From Massilia sp. YIM B02443 (lineage in GTDB: Bacteria; Pseudomonadota; Gammaproteobacteria; Burkholderiales; Burkholderiaceae_D): a DNA stretch of 43,096 bases. Below are positions 32,262 through 40,235 of this stretch, piece by piece; within the stretch, counting starts at the first letter, position 1; every line of letters begins with the position of its first letter. The notes beneath the pieces were generated by a model. It was not told the DNA's origin, made no database searches, and worked only from the letters and a program-made list of their open reading frames with translations. The position numbers and the translations under genes were made by a program. Location of the stretch: contig NZ_JASNRA010000031.1 in NCBI RefSeq assembly GCF_030411955.1, forward strand, positions 1 to 43,096. Direction: 5' to 3'.

Positions 32262-33596
32262 TTATCGCGAAGGAATTCCACCCTTGAAGTTAGCCTTGCG
32301 CAGCAGCGAATCATATTGCTGCGACATGACGTAGTTCTGCACTTGTGCCATGAAGTCCATCGTCACCACCACGATGATCAGGAGCGACGTGCCACCGAAG
32401 TAGAAAGGAACTTTCCACTGGGCGGTCATGAACTCCGGCACCAGGCACACCAGGGTGATATAGACTGCACCGGCCAGGGTCAGGCGCATCAGGATCTTGT
32501 CGATGTAGCGCGCGGTCTGCTCGCCCGGACGGATGCCCGGAACAAACGCGCCGCTCTTCTTCAAGTTATCCGCCGTTTCCTTGCTGTTGAATACCAGCGC
32601 GGTGTAGAAGAAGCAGAAGAACACGATCGCCACCGCATACAGCAACGCGTGAATCGGCTCGCCTGGTGCCATCGACGCTGCCAGGTCCTTCAGGAAGCCG
32701 ATGACCGGGCCACTGGAGTCCTTGCCGCGCGTGAACCAGTCGACGATCGTCGCCGGGAACAGGATGATCGACGAAGCGAAGATCGGCGGGATCACGCCTG
32801 CCATGTTCAGCTTCAAGGGCAGGTGGCTGGTTTGGCCACCGTAGATCTTGTTGCCGACCTGACGTTTCGCGTAATTGACCAGGATCTTGCGCTGCCCGCG
32901 TTCCACGAACACCACCGCATACGTCACCGCAGCCACCAGGACCACGATCAGGATGGCCGAGAAGCTGCCGATCGAACCGTTCGAGACCAGGGTGAACAAG
33001 CCGCCCAGGGCCGACGGCAGACCTGCTGCGATACCGGCAAAGATGATGATCGAAATACCGTTACCAAGACCACGCTCGGTGATCTGCTCGCCCAGCCACA
33101 TCAGGAACATGGTGCCGGTCAGGAGGGTCACGATGGTCACGAAGCGGAAGCCCAGGCCCGGGTCGATGACCAGGTTGGGTTGCGCCTCGAGCGCGACAGC
33201 GATGCCGAACGCCTGGAACAACGCCAGCGCAACCGTCAGATAACGGGTGTACTGGGTGATCTTGCGGCGGCCGGCCTCGCCCTCTTTCTTCAGTGCCTCG
33301 AGTTGCGGCGAGACGATCGATCCAAGCTGCATGATGATCGAAGCCGAAATGTAAGGCATGATGCCGAGCGCGAACACGGTAAAGCGGGACAGGGCGCCGC
33401 CCGAGAACATGTTGAACATGCCCAGGATGCCGCCCTCGTTCTGCTTGAACAGCGCAGCGAGCTGCACCGGGTCAATCCCGGGAACCGGGATGTGAGCACC
33501 GATGCGGTACACGACCAATGCGCCAAGCAAAAACCACAGCCGGCCCCAGGGGAATCCGGAAGCGGCGCTTTTACCAAGTTGTGAATTAGTCGCCAA
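32262..33596 (-). CDS. secY: Protein translocase subunit SecY
   Basis: A 444-aa channel subunit of the SecYEG translocon with ten predicted membrane helices. The plug region (GGALSRFTVFALGIMPYISA), the IIMQLGSIVSPQLEAL segment and the cytoplasmic loop KRQVGNKIYGGQTSHLPLK are conserved. The start codon is TTG at 33596, with GGAG 6 bases upstream and no nearer ATG that keeps the N-terminus. It follows rplO by 28 bases in the spc operon. Confidence 0.97.
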   Translation of the reverse strand: MATNSQLGKSAASGFPWGRLWFLLGALVVYRIGAHIPVPGIDPVQLAALFKQNEGGILGMFNMFSGGALSRFTVFALGIMPYISASIIMQLGSIVSPQLEALKKEGEAGRRKITQYTRYLTVALALFQAFGIAVALEAQPNLVIDPGLGFRFVTIVTLLTGTMFLMWLGEQITERGLGNGISIIIFAGIAAGLPSALGGLFTLVSNGSIGSFSAILIVVLVAAVTYAVVFVERGQRKILVNYAKRQVGNKIYGGQTSHLPLKLNMAGVIPPIFASSIILFPATIVDWFTRGKDSSGPVIGFLKDLAASMAPGEPIHALLYAVAIVFFCFFYTALVFNSKETADNLKKSGAFVPGIRPGEQTARYIDKILMRLTLAGAVYITLVCLVPEFMTAQWKVPFYFGGTSLLIIVVVTMDFMAQVQNYVMSQQYDSLLRKANFKGGIPSR

Positions 33597-33624
33597 TTTT
33601 TGCTCCGATCAGGCAGCGGTCGCT

Positions 33625-34056
33625 TTACGCGACCGAGCCGCCAGCTGCTTCGATCGCCGCTTTCGCGCCGGCGGTCGCTTTCAGGCCCTTGAGGGTCACC
33701 GCTTTGGTGATCTCGCCGGACAGGATGACGCGCACGTCGCGTGCCACGACCGGCAGGATACCTGCCTGCTTGAGCACCAGGATGTCGATTTCGCCGACAG
33801 CCAGGTTGTTCAGGTCGGACAGGCGCACTTCAGCCTTGAACGATGCGTTCAGCGACTTGAAGCCACGCTTCGGCAGACGGCGCTGCAGAGGCATCTGACC
33901 ACCTTCGAAGCCGACTTTGTGGAAGCCGCCCGAACGCGATTTCTGACCTTTGTGACCACGACCGGCGGTCTTGCCCAGGCCGGAGCCGATGCCGCGGCCG
34001 ACGCGACGCTTAGCGTGCTTGGCGCCTTCGGCTGGCTGAATGGTATTGAGTTCCAT
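33625..34056 (-). CDS. rplO: 50S ribosomal protein L15
   Basis: A 143-aa L15. The Gly/Arg-rich N-terminal extension (GRGIGSGLGKTAGRGHKGQK) threads into 23S rRNA, and the globular part includes LPKRGFKSLNASFKAEV. The start at 34056 gives the normal N-terminus MELNTIQPAEGAKHAKRRVG; an upstream in-frame codon at 34074 overlaps the gap before rpmD and is not needed. It precedes secY in the spc operon. Confidence 0.97.
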   Translation of the reverse strand: MELNTIQPAEGAKHAKRRVGRGIGSGLGKTAGRGHKGQKSRSGGFHKVGFEGGQMPLQRRLPKRGFKSLNASFKAEVRLSDLNNLAVGEIDILVLKQAGILPVVARDVRVILSGEITKAVTLKGLKATAGAKAAIEAAGGSVA

Positions 34057-34082
34057 TGATTTCTCCGTTCGCAAGCCGAGGC

Positions 34083-34262
34083 TTACGAGACAACTTTAAC
34101 GAGGTACGCGACTTTGTTGATCATGCCACGCACGGACGGGGTGTCCTGCAGCTCGGAAACCGAGTTGACACGACGCAGACCCAGGCCGCGCACGGTGGCA
34201 CGGTGATCCTGACGGGTACCGATCAGGCCCTTGACGAGCTGAACTTTAATGGTGTTTGCCAT
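34083..34262 (-). CDS. rpmD: 50S ribosomal protein L30
   Basis: A 59-aa L30 with the normal sequence (VQLVKGLIGTRQDHRATVRG, LGLRRVNSVSELQDTPSVRG). The start at 34262 is chosen because an in-frame extension to 34304 only overlaps rpsE and adds no family sequence. It lies between rpsE and rplO, the usual spc order. Confidence 0.97.
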   Translation of the reverse strand: MANTIKVQLVKGLIGTRQDHRATVRGLGLRRVNSVSELQDTPSVRGMINKVAYLVKVVS

Positions 34263-34272
34263 GTTTTTCCCC

Positions 34273-34791
34273 TTAACCCAGGATGTCTTCGACCGACTTG
34301 CCACGCTTGGCGGCGATGTCGGCGGCAGTGCTCATCTTCGACAGGCCGTCGAGAGTTGCGCGCACCAGGTTGTACGGATTCGACGAACCGGTCGACTTGG
34401 CGACCACGTCGGTCACGCCCATCACTTCGAAGATAGCGCGCATTGCGCCACCAGCGATCACGCCGGTACCAGGCTTGGCCGGTGCCATCAGGACGCGCGA
34501 GGCGCCGTGACGACCGGTCACGGTGTGGTGCAGGGTGCCGTTCTTGAGCGGAACCTTGATCAGGTTGCGGCGGGCTTCTTCCATCGCTTTTTGCACGCCG
34601 ACTGGAACTTCCTTCGACTTGCCCTTGCCCATGCCGATGCGGCCATCGCCGTCACCGACAACGGTCAGCGCTGCAAAACCCATGATACGACCACCCTTGA
34701 CCACTTTGGTCACGCGGTTGATCGCGATCATTTTTTCGCGCATGCCATCATCCGGCTTGTCGCTTGCCATTTTCGCTTGCATTTTTGCCAT
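34273..34791 (-). CDS. rpsE: 30S ribosomal protein S5
   Basis: A 172-aa S5 from the decoding-site side of the 30S subunit. The double-stranded RNA-binding domain (REKMIAINRVTKVVKGGRIM, then GFAALTVVGDGDGRIGMGKG) and the C-terminal domain (PGTGVIAGGAMRAIFEVMGV) are complete. Changes in the KVVKGGR loop cause spectinomycin resistance in known bacteria, and this loop looks wild type. It is 12 bases after rplR. Confidence 0.98.
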   Translation of the reverse strand: MAKMQAKMASDKPDDGMREKMIAINRVTKVVKGGRIMGFAALTVVGDGDGRIGMGKGKSKEVPVGVQKAMEEARRNLIKVPLKNGTLHHTVTGRHGASRVLMAPAKPGTGVIAGGAMRAIFEVMGVTDVVAKSTGSSNPYNLVRATLDGLSKMSTAADIAAKRGKSVEDILG

Positions 34792-34803
34792 GACGATTCT
34801 TCC

Positions 34804-35166
34804 TTAGAACTTCAGACCGGCTTCACGCGCGGCTTCCGCCAGCGCCTTCACACGACCGTGGTAACGGAAACCCGAGCGATCGAACGCAACTTCGGTGATT
34901 CCAGCTTTCAGTGCTTTTTCTGCGACGCGCTTGCCGACCAGGGCAGCTGCAGCAGCGTTGCCGCCGGCGCCGGTCTGGCCAGCCAGTTCGGCGCGCACTT
35001 CTGCTTCCAGGGTCGAAGCCGACACCAGTACTTTTGCGTCCGGGCTGATCAGGCTTGCGTAGATGTGCAGGTTGGTGCGGTGAACCGACAGACGGTTCAC
35101 GCCCAGCTGGGCAATCTTGATACGGGTCTGACGGCCACGACGCAGACGGGATTGTTTCTTGTCCAT
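34804..35166 (-). CDS. rplR: 50S ribosomal protein L18
   Basis: A 120-aa L18 that binds 5S rRNA with L5. The basic start MDKKQSRLRRGRQTRIKIAQ, LSVHRTNLHIYASLISPDAK and the end DRSGFRYHGRVKALAEAARE are conserved. It lies 11 bases after rplF and 12 bases before rpsE. Confidence 0.98.
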   Translation of the reverse strand: MDKKQSRLRRGRQTRIKIAQLGVNRLSVHRTNLHIYASLISPDAKVLVSASTLEAEVRAELAGQTGAGGNAAAAALVGKRVAEKALKAGITEVAFDRSGFRYHGRVKALAEAAREAGLKF

Positions 35167-35177
35167 GTCTGCTCCGA

Positions 35178-35711
35178 TTATTTCTTCTTGGTTTCTTTAA
35201 GCTTGACCACTTCGTCCGAATAACGGACGCCCTTGCCCTTGTAAGGCTCTGGGGAGCGGTAAGCGCGCACTTCGGCGGCAACCTGGCCGACCTTTTGACG
35301 ATCGATACCCTTGATCAGGATTTCGGTCGGGGTCGGGGTGGTTGCAGTGACGCCTTCCGGCATCGCGTGCAGCACCGGGTGCGAGAAGCCCAGCGACAGG
35401 TTCAGGGCGTTGCCCTGCACTGCTGCTTTGTAGCCCACGCCGACCAGGTTCAGCTTCTTCTCGAAGCCCTTGGTCACGCCGGTCACCATGTTGTTGACCA
35501 GGGCGCGCAGGGTGCCCGACATGGCGTTCGATTCACGCGAATCGTCGATCACGTCGAAGGTCAGCGTGCCATTGTTGTTTTCTACTTTGACCAGGCCGTT
35601 CAGGCTCTGGGTCAGGGTGCCCAGCGGGCCCTTGACAGTGATCGACGACGCGTTGATCGCGACTTCGGCACCGGCAGGGACGGCGATTGGCATCTTAGCT
35701 ACTCGAGACAT
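35178..35711 (-). CDS. rplF: 50S ribosomal protein L6
   Basis: A 177-aa L6 with two repeated domains, placed near the GTPase-factor site and the sarcin-ricin loop. MSRVAKMPIAVPAGAEVAIN, GFEKKLNLVGVGYKAAVQGN and the end SPEPYKGKGVRYSDEVVKLK are typical. It is 10 bases after rpsH. Confidence 0.98.
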   Translation of the reverse strand: MSRVAKMPIAVPAGAEVAINASSITVKGPLGTLTQSLNGLVKVENNNGTLTFDVIDDSRESNAMSGTLRALVNNMVTGVTKGFEKKLNLVGVGYKAAVQGNALNLSLGFSHPVLHAMPEGVTATTPTPTEILIKGIDRQKVGQVAAEVRAYRSPEPYKGKGVRYSDEVVKLKETKKK

Positions 35712-35721
35712 CGTCTACTCC

Positions 35722-36117
35722 TTAAGCCACGTAGCAAATCACTTCGCCACCGACACCGGTAGCACGTGCTTTGCGATCAGTCATGACGCCTTGCGGAGTC
35801 GACACGATTGCCACGCCCAGGCCGTTCATGACGGTTGGGATCTCGTCCTTGCCCTTGTAGATGCGCAGGCCTGGACGGGAAACGCGCTCGAGGCGCTCGA
35901 TGACCGGACGGCCAGTGTAATACTTCAAACCGATTTTCAGTTCCGACTTGCCGCCTTCCGACGACACTGCGAAATCTTCAATGTAACCCTCGTCCTTCAG
36001 GACGTTGGCAATGGCAACCTTGACTTTCGACGACGGCATTGCGACCGAGGTTTTCTGAACAACTTGTGCGTTGCGAATGCGGGTCAGCATATCGGCGATA
36101 GGATCGCTCATACTCAT
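35722..36117 (-). CDS. rpsH: 30S ribosomal protein S8
   Basis: A 131-aa S8 that binds 16S helix 21 and in E. coli represses the spc operon. DPIADMLTRIRNAQVVQKTS and the end ARATGVGGEVICYVA are conserved. Two ATG codons are possible (36117 and 36111); 36117 fits better because AGGAG lies 8 bases upstream. Confidence 0.98.
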   Translation of the reverse strand: MSMSDPIADMLTRIRNAQVVQKTSVAMPSSKVKVAIANVLKDEGYIEDFAVSSEGGKSELKIGLKYYTGRPVIERLERVSRPGLRIYKGKDEIPTVMNGLGVAIVSTPQGVMTDRKARATGVGGEVICYVA

Positions 36118-36131
36118 TGCTTATTCTCCTA

Positions 36132-36437
36132 TTACCAGCTAGCTTTGGTCATACCCGGGATTTCGCCAGCCATGGCGAATTCGCGGACTTTGGTACGGGC
36201 CAGACCGAATTTACGGAAAGTGCCACGTGGACGGCCGGTCATGGCGCAGCGGTTACGCTGGCGGGTCGGCGCCGAGTTGCGCGGCAGGGCCTGCAGCTTC
36301 AGGCGGGCGTCGTAACGCTCTTCTTCCGACTTCGACTGGTCGTCGATGATTGCTTTCAGAGCGGCACGCTTCGGAGCGAATTTCGCCACCAGGTCTGCAC
36401 GCTTCTTTTCGCGGTTAATCAATGCAAGTTTTGCCAT
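36132..36437 (-). CDS. rpsN: 30S ribosomal protein S14
   Basis: A 101-aa S14 of the long, zinc-free form. The zinc ribbon cysteines of short S14 are not present; the C-terminal region reads NRCAMTGRPRGTFRKFGLAR and ends in TKASW. It binds the 30S head. It lies 4 bases after rplE and 14 bases before rpsH. Confidence 0.98.
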   Translation of the reverse strand: MAKLALINREKKRADLVAKFAPKRAALKAIIDDQSKSEEERYDARLKLQALPRNSAPTRQRNRCAMTGRPRGTFRKFGLARTKVREFAMAGEIPGMTKASW

Positions 36438-36441
36438 GCTC

Positions 36442-36981
36442 TTAGTTCCTGAACGGGAATTTGAAGGCGGCGAGCAGCGCTTTGGCTTCTTCGTCGGTCT
36501 TAGCGGTGGTGGTGATCGAGATGTTCATGCCACGCAGCGCATCGATCTTGTCGTAGTCGATCTCTGGGAAGATGATCTGCTCTTTGACACCGATGTTGTA
36601 GTTGCCACGACCATCGAACGATTTGCCGTTCACGCCACGGAAATCACGCACGCGCGGCAGGGCCACGGTGATGAAACGGTCCAGGAATTCGTACATGCGG
36701 GCGCCGCGCAGGGTCACCATCGTGCCGATCGGGTAGCCTTCGCGGATCTTGAAACCTGCGATTGCCTTGCGTGCCTTGGTGACCACTGGCTTCTGGCCTG
36801 CGATCTTGGTCAGGTCACCGGTTGCGTGCTCGATGATCTTCTTGTCGGCGACTGCTTCCGACAGACCCATGTTCAGGGTGATCTTGGTCAGGCGCGGCAC
36901 TTCCATCACCGACTTGTAGCCGAATTTCTCGGTCAGTTCAGCGACGACTTTTTCTTTGTAAATTGCTTGGAGACGGGCCAT
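36442..36981 (-). CDS. rplE: 50S ribosomal protein L5
   Basis: A 179-aa L5 that binds 5S rRNA and contacts S13 at the central protuberance. VMEVPRLTKITLNMGLSEAV, TGQKPVVTKARKAIAGFKIR-like sequence (here IAGQKPVVTKARKAIAGFKI) and the end TTTAKTDEEAKALLAAFKFP are typical. It follows rplX by 6 bases. Confidence 0.98.
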   Translation of the reverse strand: MARLQAIYKEKVVAELTEKFGYKSVMEVPRLTKITLNMGLSEAVADKKIIEHATGDLTKIAGQKPVVTKARKAIAGFKIREGYPIGTMVTLRGARMYEFLDRFITVALPRVRDFRGVNGKSFDGRGNYNIGVKEQIIFPEIDYDKIDALRGMNISITTTAKTDEEAKALLAAFKFPFRN

Positions 36982-36987
36982 TTATTC

Positions 36988-37302
36988 TTACCCCTTCACT
37001 ACTTCGCCGTTCGACTTGAAGACGCGGACTTTTTTGCCGTCCTGGTCTTTGAAGCCAACGCGATCTGCCTTGCCGGTCGCTGCGTTGAACAGCGCGACGT
37101 TCGACACGTGAATCGGCATGGTCTTGTCGACGATACCACCAGTAACACCGGTCATCGGGTTCGGCTTGGTCGCTTTCTTAGCGACGTTGACGCCTTCGAC
37201 GATGACGTGTTCAGCGTCTACACGCTTCTGAACGACGCCACGCTTGCCCTTGTCCTTACCGGCCAGAACGATGACTTCGTCGTTTTTACGAATCTTATCC
37301 AT
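36988..37302 (-). CDS. rplX: 50S ribosomal protein L24
   Basis: A 104-aa L24, an early assembly protein of the 50S subunit. The KOW motif is near the start (KIRKNDEVIVLAGKDKGKRG). PNPMTGVTGGIVDKTMPIHV and DGKKVRVFKSNGEVVKG follow. It lies 9 bases after rplN in the spc operon. Confidence 0.98.
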   Translation of the reverse strand: MDKIRKNDEVIVLAGKDKGKRGVVQKRVDAEHVIVEGVNVAKKATKPNPMTGVTGGIVDKTMPIHVSNVALFNAATGKADRVGFKDQDGKKVRVFKSNGEVVKG

Positions 37303-37311
37303 GTCGAATCC

Positions 37312-37680
37312 TTACAGAACTTCAGGTGCCAGCGACACGATCTTCATGAACTTCTCGGTACGCAGCTCGCGCGTGACCGGTCCGAAGATACGGGTGCCGA
37401 TCGGCTCCAGCTTGGCGTTCAGCAGCACGGCGGCATTGCCGTCGAACTTGACCAGGGAACCGTCCTGGCGGCGCACACCCTTGGCGGTACGCACGACCAC
37501 GGCGTTGTAAATTTCACCTTTCTTGACGCGGCCACGTGGGGCAGCGACTTTCACGGTGACCTTGATGATGTCGCCAATGCTCGCATAACGGCGCTTCGAG
37601 CCACCCAACACCTTGATGCACAGAACTTCCTTGGCACCGGTGTTGTCGGCTACTTCGAGCCGGCTTTCGGTTTGAATCAT
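37312..37680 (-). CDS. rplN: 50S ribosomal protein L14
   Basis: A 122-aa L14 at the subunit interface. MIQTESRLEVADNTGAKEVL, GDIIKVTVKVAAPRGRVKKG and FGPVTRELRTEKFMKIVSLA are conserved. It is the first spc gene and is preceded by a 238-bp gap with a hairpin and a candidate promoter, which marks the S10/spc boundary known from E. coli. Confidence 0.98.
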   Translation of the reverse strand: MIQTESRLEVADNTGAKEVLCIKVLGGSKRRYASIGDIIKVTVKVAAPRGRVKKGEIYNAVVVRTAKGVRRQDGSLVKFDGNAAVLLNAKLEPIGTRIFGPVTRELRTEKFMKIVSLAPEVL

Positions 37681-37813
37681 AGTAGTTTCTTTCCCAACTT
37701 AAGCCGTAGAAAACCCCACGGAAACCCATGGGCCTGCGGTCAGTCTTGGTCCCGCCGTACCGCCCCTGCTGGAGCAATACGATTGGGTGATTGGACTTTC
37801 CAATAACGCATTC

Positions 37814-37842
37814 GTTACAGGCCGCACTTGCCGAGGGGACAA
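37814..37842 (-). promoter_or_regulatory. Candidate spc promoter upstream of rplN
   Basis: On the minus strand, TTGTCC (37837-37842) and TGTAAC (37814-37819) are 17 bases apart. Each matches the sigma-70 consensus at four of six positions. The site follows the rpsQ hairpin, as would be expected for a separate spc promoter. Confidence 0.35.
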
Positions 37843-37864
37843 ACTGCGGCAACACATGAACGAA

Positions 37865-37893
37865 GCCCGCTAGTATCCCAGATACCAGCGGGC
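37865..37893 (-). terminator. Hairpin after rpsQ at the S10/spc boundary
   Basis: GCCCGCT/AGCGGGC and an inner GTATC/GATAC, with one mismatch between them and a 3-base loop, make a 12-bp stem 25 bases after the rpsQ stop. TTCGTTC follows on the minus strand. It is a likely partial terminator of the S10 operon. Confidence 0.55.
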
Positions 37894-37918
37894 CACGCAA
37901 GACAAATTTTCTAGATAC

Positions 37919-38191
37919 TTACAGTACCTGTGCGACTTGCAACACTTTGGTCACAGTCCACGCCTTCGTCTTCGAGATCGGGCGACCTTCTGCGATCTCG
38001 ACGGTGTCACCGATTTTCGCTTCGTTCGCTTCGTCGTGCGCGTGATACTTGTTCGAGCGCACGATGATCTTGCCGTACAGCGGGTGCTTGACGTGACGTT
38101 CGATCAGCACGGTCACCGTCTTGTCCATTTTGTCGGACACGACTTTGCCGACCAGCGTACGCTTCAGCGCCGTTTTAGTGGTGTCGTTCAT
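37919..38191 (-). CDS. rpsQ: 30S ribosomal protein S17
   Basis: A 90-aa OB-fold protein that binds 16S helix 11. KRTLVGKVVSDKMDKTVTVL, VKHPLYGKIIVRSNKYHAHD and the end GDTVEIAEGRPISKTKAWTV are typical. Its ATG overlaps the rpmC stop by 4 bases (ATGA). It is the last gene of the S10 operon. Confidence 0.98.
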   Translation of the reverse strand: MNDTTKTALKRTLVGKVVSDKMDKTVTVLIERHVKHPLYGKIIVRSNKYHAHDEANEAKIGDTVEIAEGRPISKTKAWTVTKVLQVAQVL

Positions 38192-38379
38192 TTGGCTTCC
38201 TTCTGGTTCATCACAGTCTTCACACGCGCGATATCGCGACGTACTTTCTTCAGCTGCGCGGTGTTACCGAGCTGCTGGGTAGCGACTTGCATGCGCAGGC
38301 CGAACTGGGCCTTCAGCAGCTCGTTCAGCTCCTTTTGCAGCGCTTCCTGGTCCTTGCCGCGGAGTTCCGATGCTTTCAT
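38188..38379 (-). CDS. rpmC: 50S ribosomal protein L29
   Basis: A 63-aa helical L29 near the tunnel exit, at the docking site for signal recognition particle and trigger factor. It starts MKASELRGKDQEALQKELNE. The ATG at 38379 is chosen because AGGAG lies 6 bases upstream; a TTG two codons earlier overlaps that spacer. It is coupled to rpsQ by an ATGA overlap. Confidence 0.98.
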   Translation of the reverse strand: MKASELRGKDQEALQKELNELLKAQFGLRMQVATQQLGNTAQLKKVRRDIARVKTVMNQKEAK

Positions 38380-38391
38380 ATTCAACTCCTG

Positions 38392-38811
38392 TTATTGGCC
38401 GACTTGACGGACCACGAAAGTGGTAGCCAGTGGCAGTTTGGCAGCGGCCAGGCGGAACGCTTCGCGCGCCAGTTCTTCAGCAACGCCGTCCATCTCGTAC
38501 AGGACTTTGCCTGGCTGGATTTCAGCGACGTAGTACTCCGGATTACCTTTACCGTTACCCATACGGACTTCGGCCGGCTTGTTCGAAATCGGCTTGTCCG
38601 GGAAGATACGGATCCAGATACGGCCGCCACGCTTGATGTGACGGGTCATGGCGCGACGTGCCGCTTCGATCTGGCGTGCGGTGATACGGCCGCGGGCAAC
38701 TGCCTTCAGACCGAATTCGCCGAACGAGACCGCGGTGCCGCGGGTGTGCGAAATGCCGGTGTTGCGGCCTTTCTGCTCTTTACGATACTTCCTGCGCGAT
38801 GGCTGCAGCAT
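38392..38811 (-). CDS. rplP: 50S ribosomal protein L16
   Basis: A 139-aa L16 that helps to position tRNA at the A and P sites. MLQPSRRKYRKEQKGRNTGI, ITARQIEAARRAMTRHIKRG and the end AAAKLPLATTFVVRQVGQ are conserved. It follows rpsC by 2 bases. Confidence 0.98.
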   Translation of the reverse strand: MLQPSRRKYRKEQKGRNTGISHTRGTAVSFGEFGLKAVARGRITARQIEAARRAMTRHIKRGGRIWIRIFPDKPISNKPAEVRMGNGKGNPEYYVAEIQPGKVLYEMDGVAEELAREAFRLAAAKLPLATTFVVRQVGQ

Positions 38812-38813
38812 GC

Positions 38814-39611
38814 TTATTCTCCTGCTTTCTCAGCTGCCGGCTTGGCAGCGGCGCGGCGGCCCGCTGGAGCGGCACCTGGCTTCGCGCCTGGACGTGGACG
38901 GCTGCCTGGCTTGCCGTCGTCACGACGTGGGCCGCGTGGCTTCTTCTCGTCCGGCGGGGTGTCGATCACAGGAGCTTCGCCCGTTGCCGAACGGTCGCCC
39001 TTGTAGACCCAGACCTTGACGCCGATGATGCCGTAGGTGGTCGATGCTTCGCTGGTGCCGTAGTCGATATCGGCGCGCAGGGTGTGCAGAGGCACACGGC
39101 CTTCGCGGTACCATTCGGTACGTGCGATTTCGATGCCGTTCAGACGGCCCGACGACATGATCTTGATGCCGACGGCGCCCAGGCGCATGGCGTTCTGCAT
39201 CGCGCGCTTCATGGCGCGACGGAACATGATGCGCTTTTCGAGCTGCTGCGAGATCGAATCGGCGATCAGCTGCGAATCGATTTCCGGCTTGCGGATCTCT
39301 TCGATATTGACGTGCACCGGCACGCCCATGATCTTCGTCAGCGACGACTTCAGCACTTCGATGTCTTCGCCTTTTTTACCGATCACGACACCTGGACGCG
39401 ACGAGTAAATGGTGAAGCGTGCGTTCTTGGCAGGACGCTCGATGACGATACGGCCGACCGAAGCGTTCTTCAGCTTCTTTTTCAGGAAAGCGCGCGCTTC
39501 CAGGTCTTCCTTCAGCATTTCGGCGAAGTTGCCGTTGCCAGCGTACCAACGCGATGCCCAGTTACGGGTGACCGCCAGGCGGAAGCCGGTTGGGTGGATT
39601 TTCTGACCCAT
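38814..39611 (-). CDS. rpsC: 30S ribosomal protein S3
   Basis: A 265-aa S3 of the mRNA entry tunnel, with helicase-related function. The KH domain (SSRPGVVIGKKGEDIEVLKS) and the C-terminal domain (GIKIMSSGRLNGIEIARTEW) are intact. After about residue 215 comes a tail rich in Pro, Arg, Gly and Ala, longer than in E. coli and common in betaproteobacteria. It lies 10 bases after rplV. Confidence 0.98.
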   Translation of the reverse strand: MGQKIHPTGFRLAVTRNWASRWYAGNGNFAEMLKEDLEARAFLKKKLKNASVGRIVIERPAKNARFTIYSSRPGVVIGKKGEDIEVLKSSLTKIMGVPVHVNIEEIRKPEIDSQLIADSISQQLEKRIMFRRAMKRAMQNAMRLGAVGIKIMSSGRLNGIEIARTEWYREGRVPLHTLRADIDYGTSEASTTYGIIGVKVWVYKGDRSATGEAPVIDTPPDEKKPRGPRRDDGKPGSRPRPGAKPGAAPAGRRAAAKPAAEKAGE

Positions 39612-39621
39612 CGTATGCCCC

Positions 39622-39951
39622 TTAGTTACCGACAGTCACGTAGACGTGACAGGATTGTTTCGAAATGCGATCGCCGCGGCCCTTCGCACGTGCGGTGAAG
39701 CGCTTCAGGATCGGGCCCTTTTCGACGTAGATCTGAACGACCTTCAGTTCGTCGATGTCCGCGCCATCGTTGTGCTCTGCATTGGCGATCGCCGATTCCA
39801 GAACCTTCTTGATGATGGTCGCGCCCTTTTTCGGGCTGAATTGCAGAATGTTGAGTGCTGCGTCAACTTTCTTGCCGCGGATCATGTCGGCGACCAGACG
39901 GCCTTTTTGTTCCGACAGGCGCACGCCTTTGAGGATTGCTTTAGTTTCCAT
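39622..39951 (-). CDS. rplV: 50S ribosomal protein L22
   Basis: A 109-aa L22 whose hairpin loop (PILKRFTARAKGRGDRISKQ) lines the exit tunnel, where changes in other bacteria cause macrolide resistance. METKAILKGVRLSEQKGRLV and the middle VLESAIANAEHNDGADIDEL are conserved. Its ATG overlaps the rpsS stop by one base (TAATG). Confidence 0.98.
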   Translation of the reverse strand: METKAILKGVRLSEQKGRLVADMIRGKKVDAALNILQFSPKKGATIIKKVLESAIANAEHNDGADIDELKVVQIYVEKGPILKRFTARAKGRGDRISKQSCHVYVTVGN

Positions 39952-40226
39952 TATCGTTTCGCCTTCTTGTCAGCGGCGTGGCCCTTGAACGTACGGGTCA
40001 GCGCGAATTCGCCGAGCTTGTGGCCGACCATGTTCTCCGACACGTACACAGGCACGTGCAGCTTGCCGTTGTGGACGGCGATCGTCAGACCGATGAAGTC
40101 TGGCGAGATCGTCGAGCGGCGCGACCAGGTTTTGACTGGCTTCTTGTCTTTGGACGCTTGCGCGGCTTCGACTTTTTTCACCAGGTGGGCGTCAATGAAC
40201 GGCCCTTTTTTCAATGAACGAGTCAT
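39951..40226 (-). CDS. rpsS: 30S ribosomal protein S19
   Basis: A 91-aa S19 of the 30S head, which works with S13. MTRSLKKGPFIDAHLVKKVE, KTWSRRSTISPDFIGLTIAV and HKLGEFALTRTFKGHAADKK are typical. It is 9 bases after rplB and coupled to rplV. Confidence 0.98.
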   Translation of the reverse strand: MTRSLKKGPFIDAHLVKKVEAAQASKDKKPVKTWSRRSTISPDFIGLTIAVHNGKLHVPVYVSENMVGHKLGEFALTRTFKGHAADKKAKR

Positions 40227-40235
40227 GATTTATCC

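Noticed and set aside
37514..37900. A 128-codon open frame across the rplN-rpsQ gap
   Set aside because: It overlaps the start of rplN in another frame and has no recognisable domain; the gap is better explained by the hairpin and promoter.
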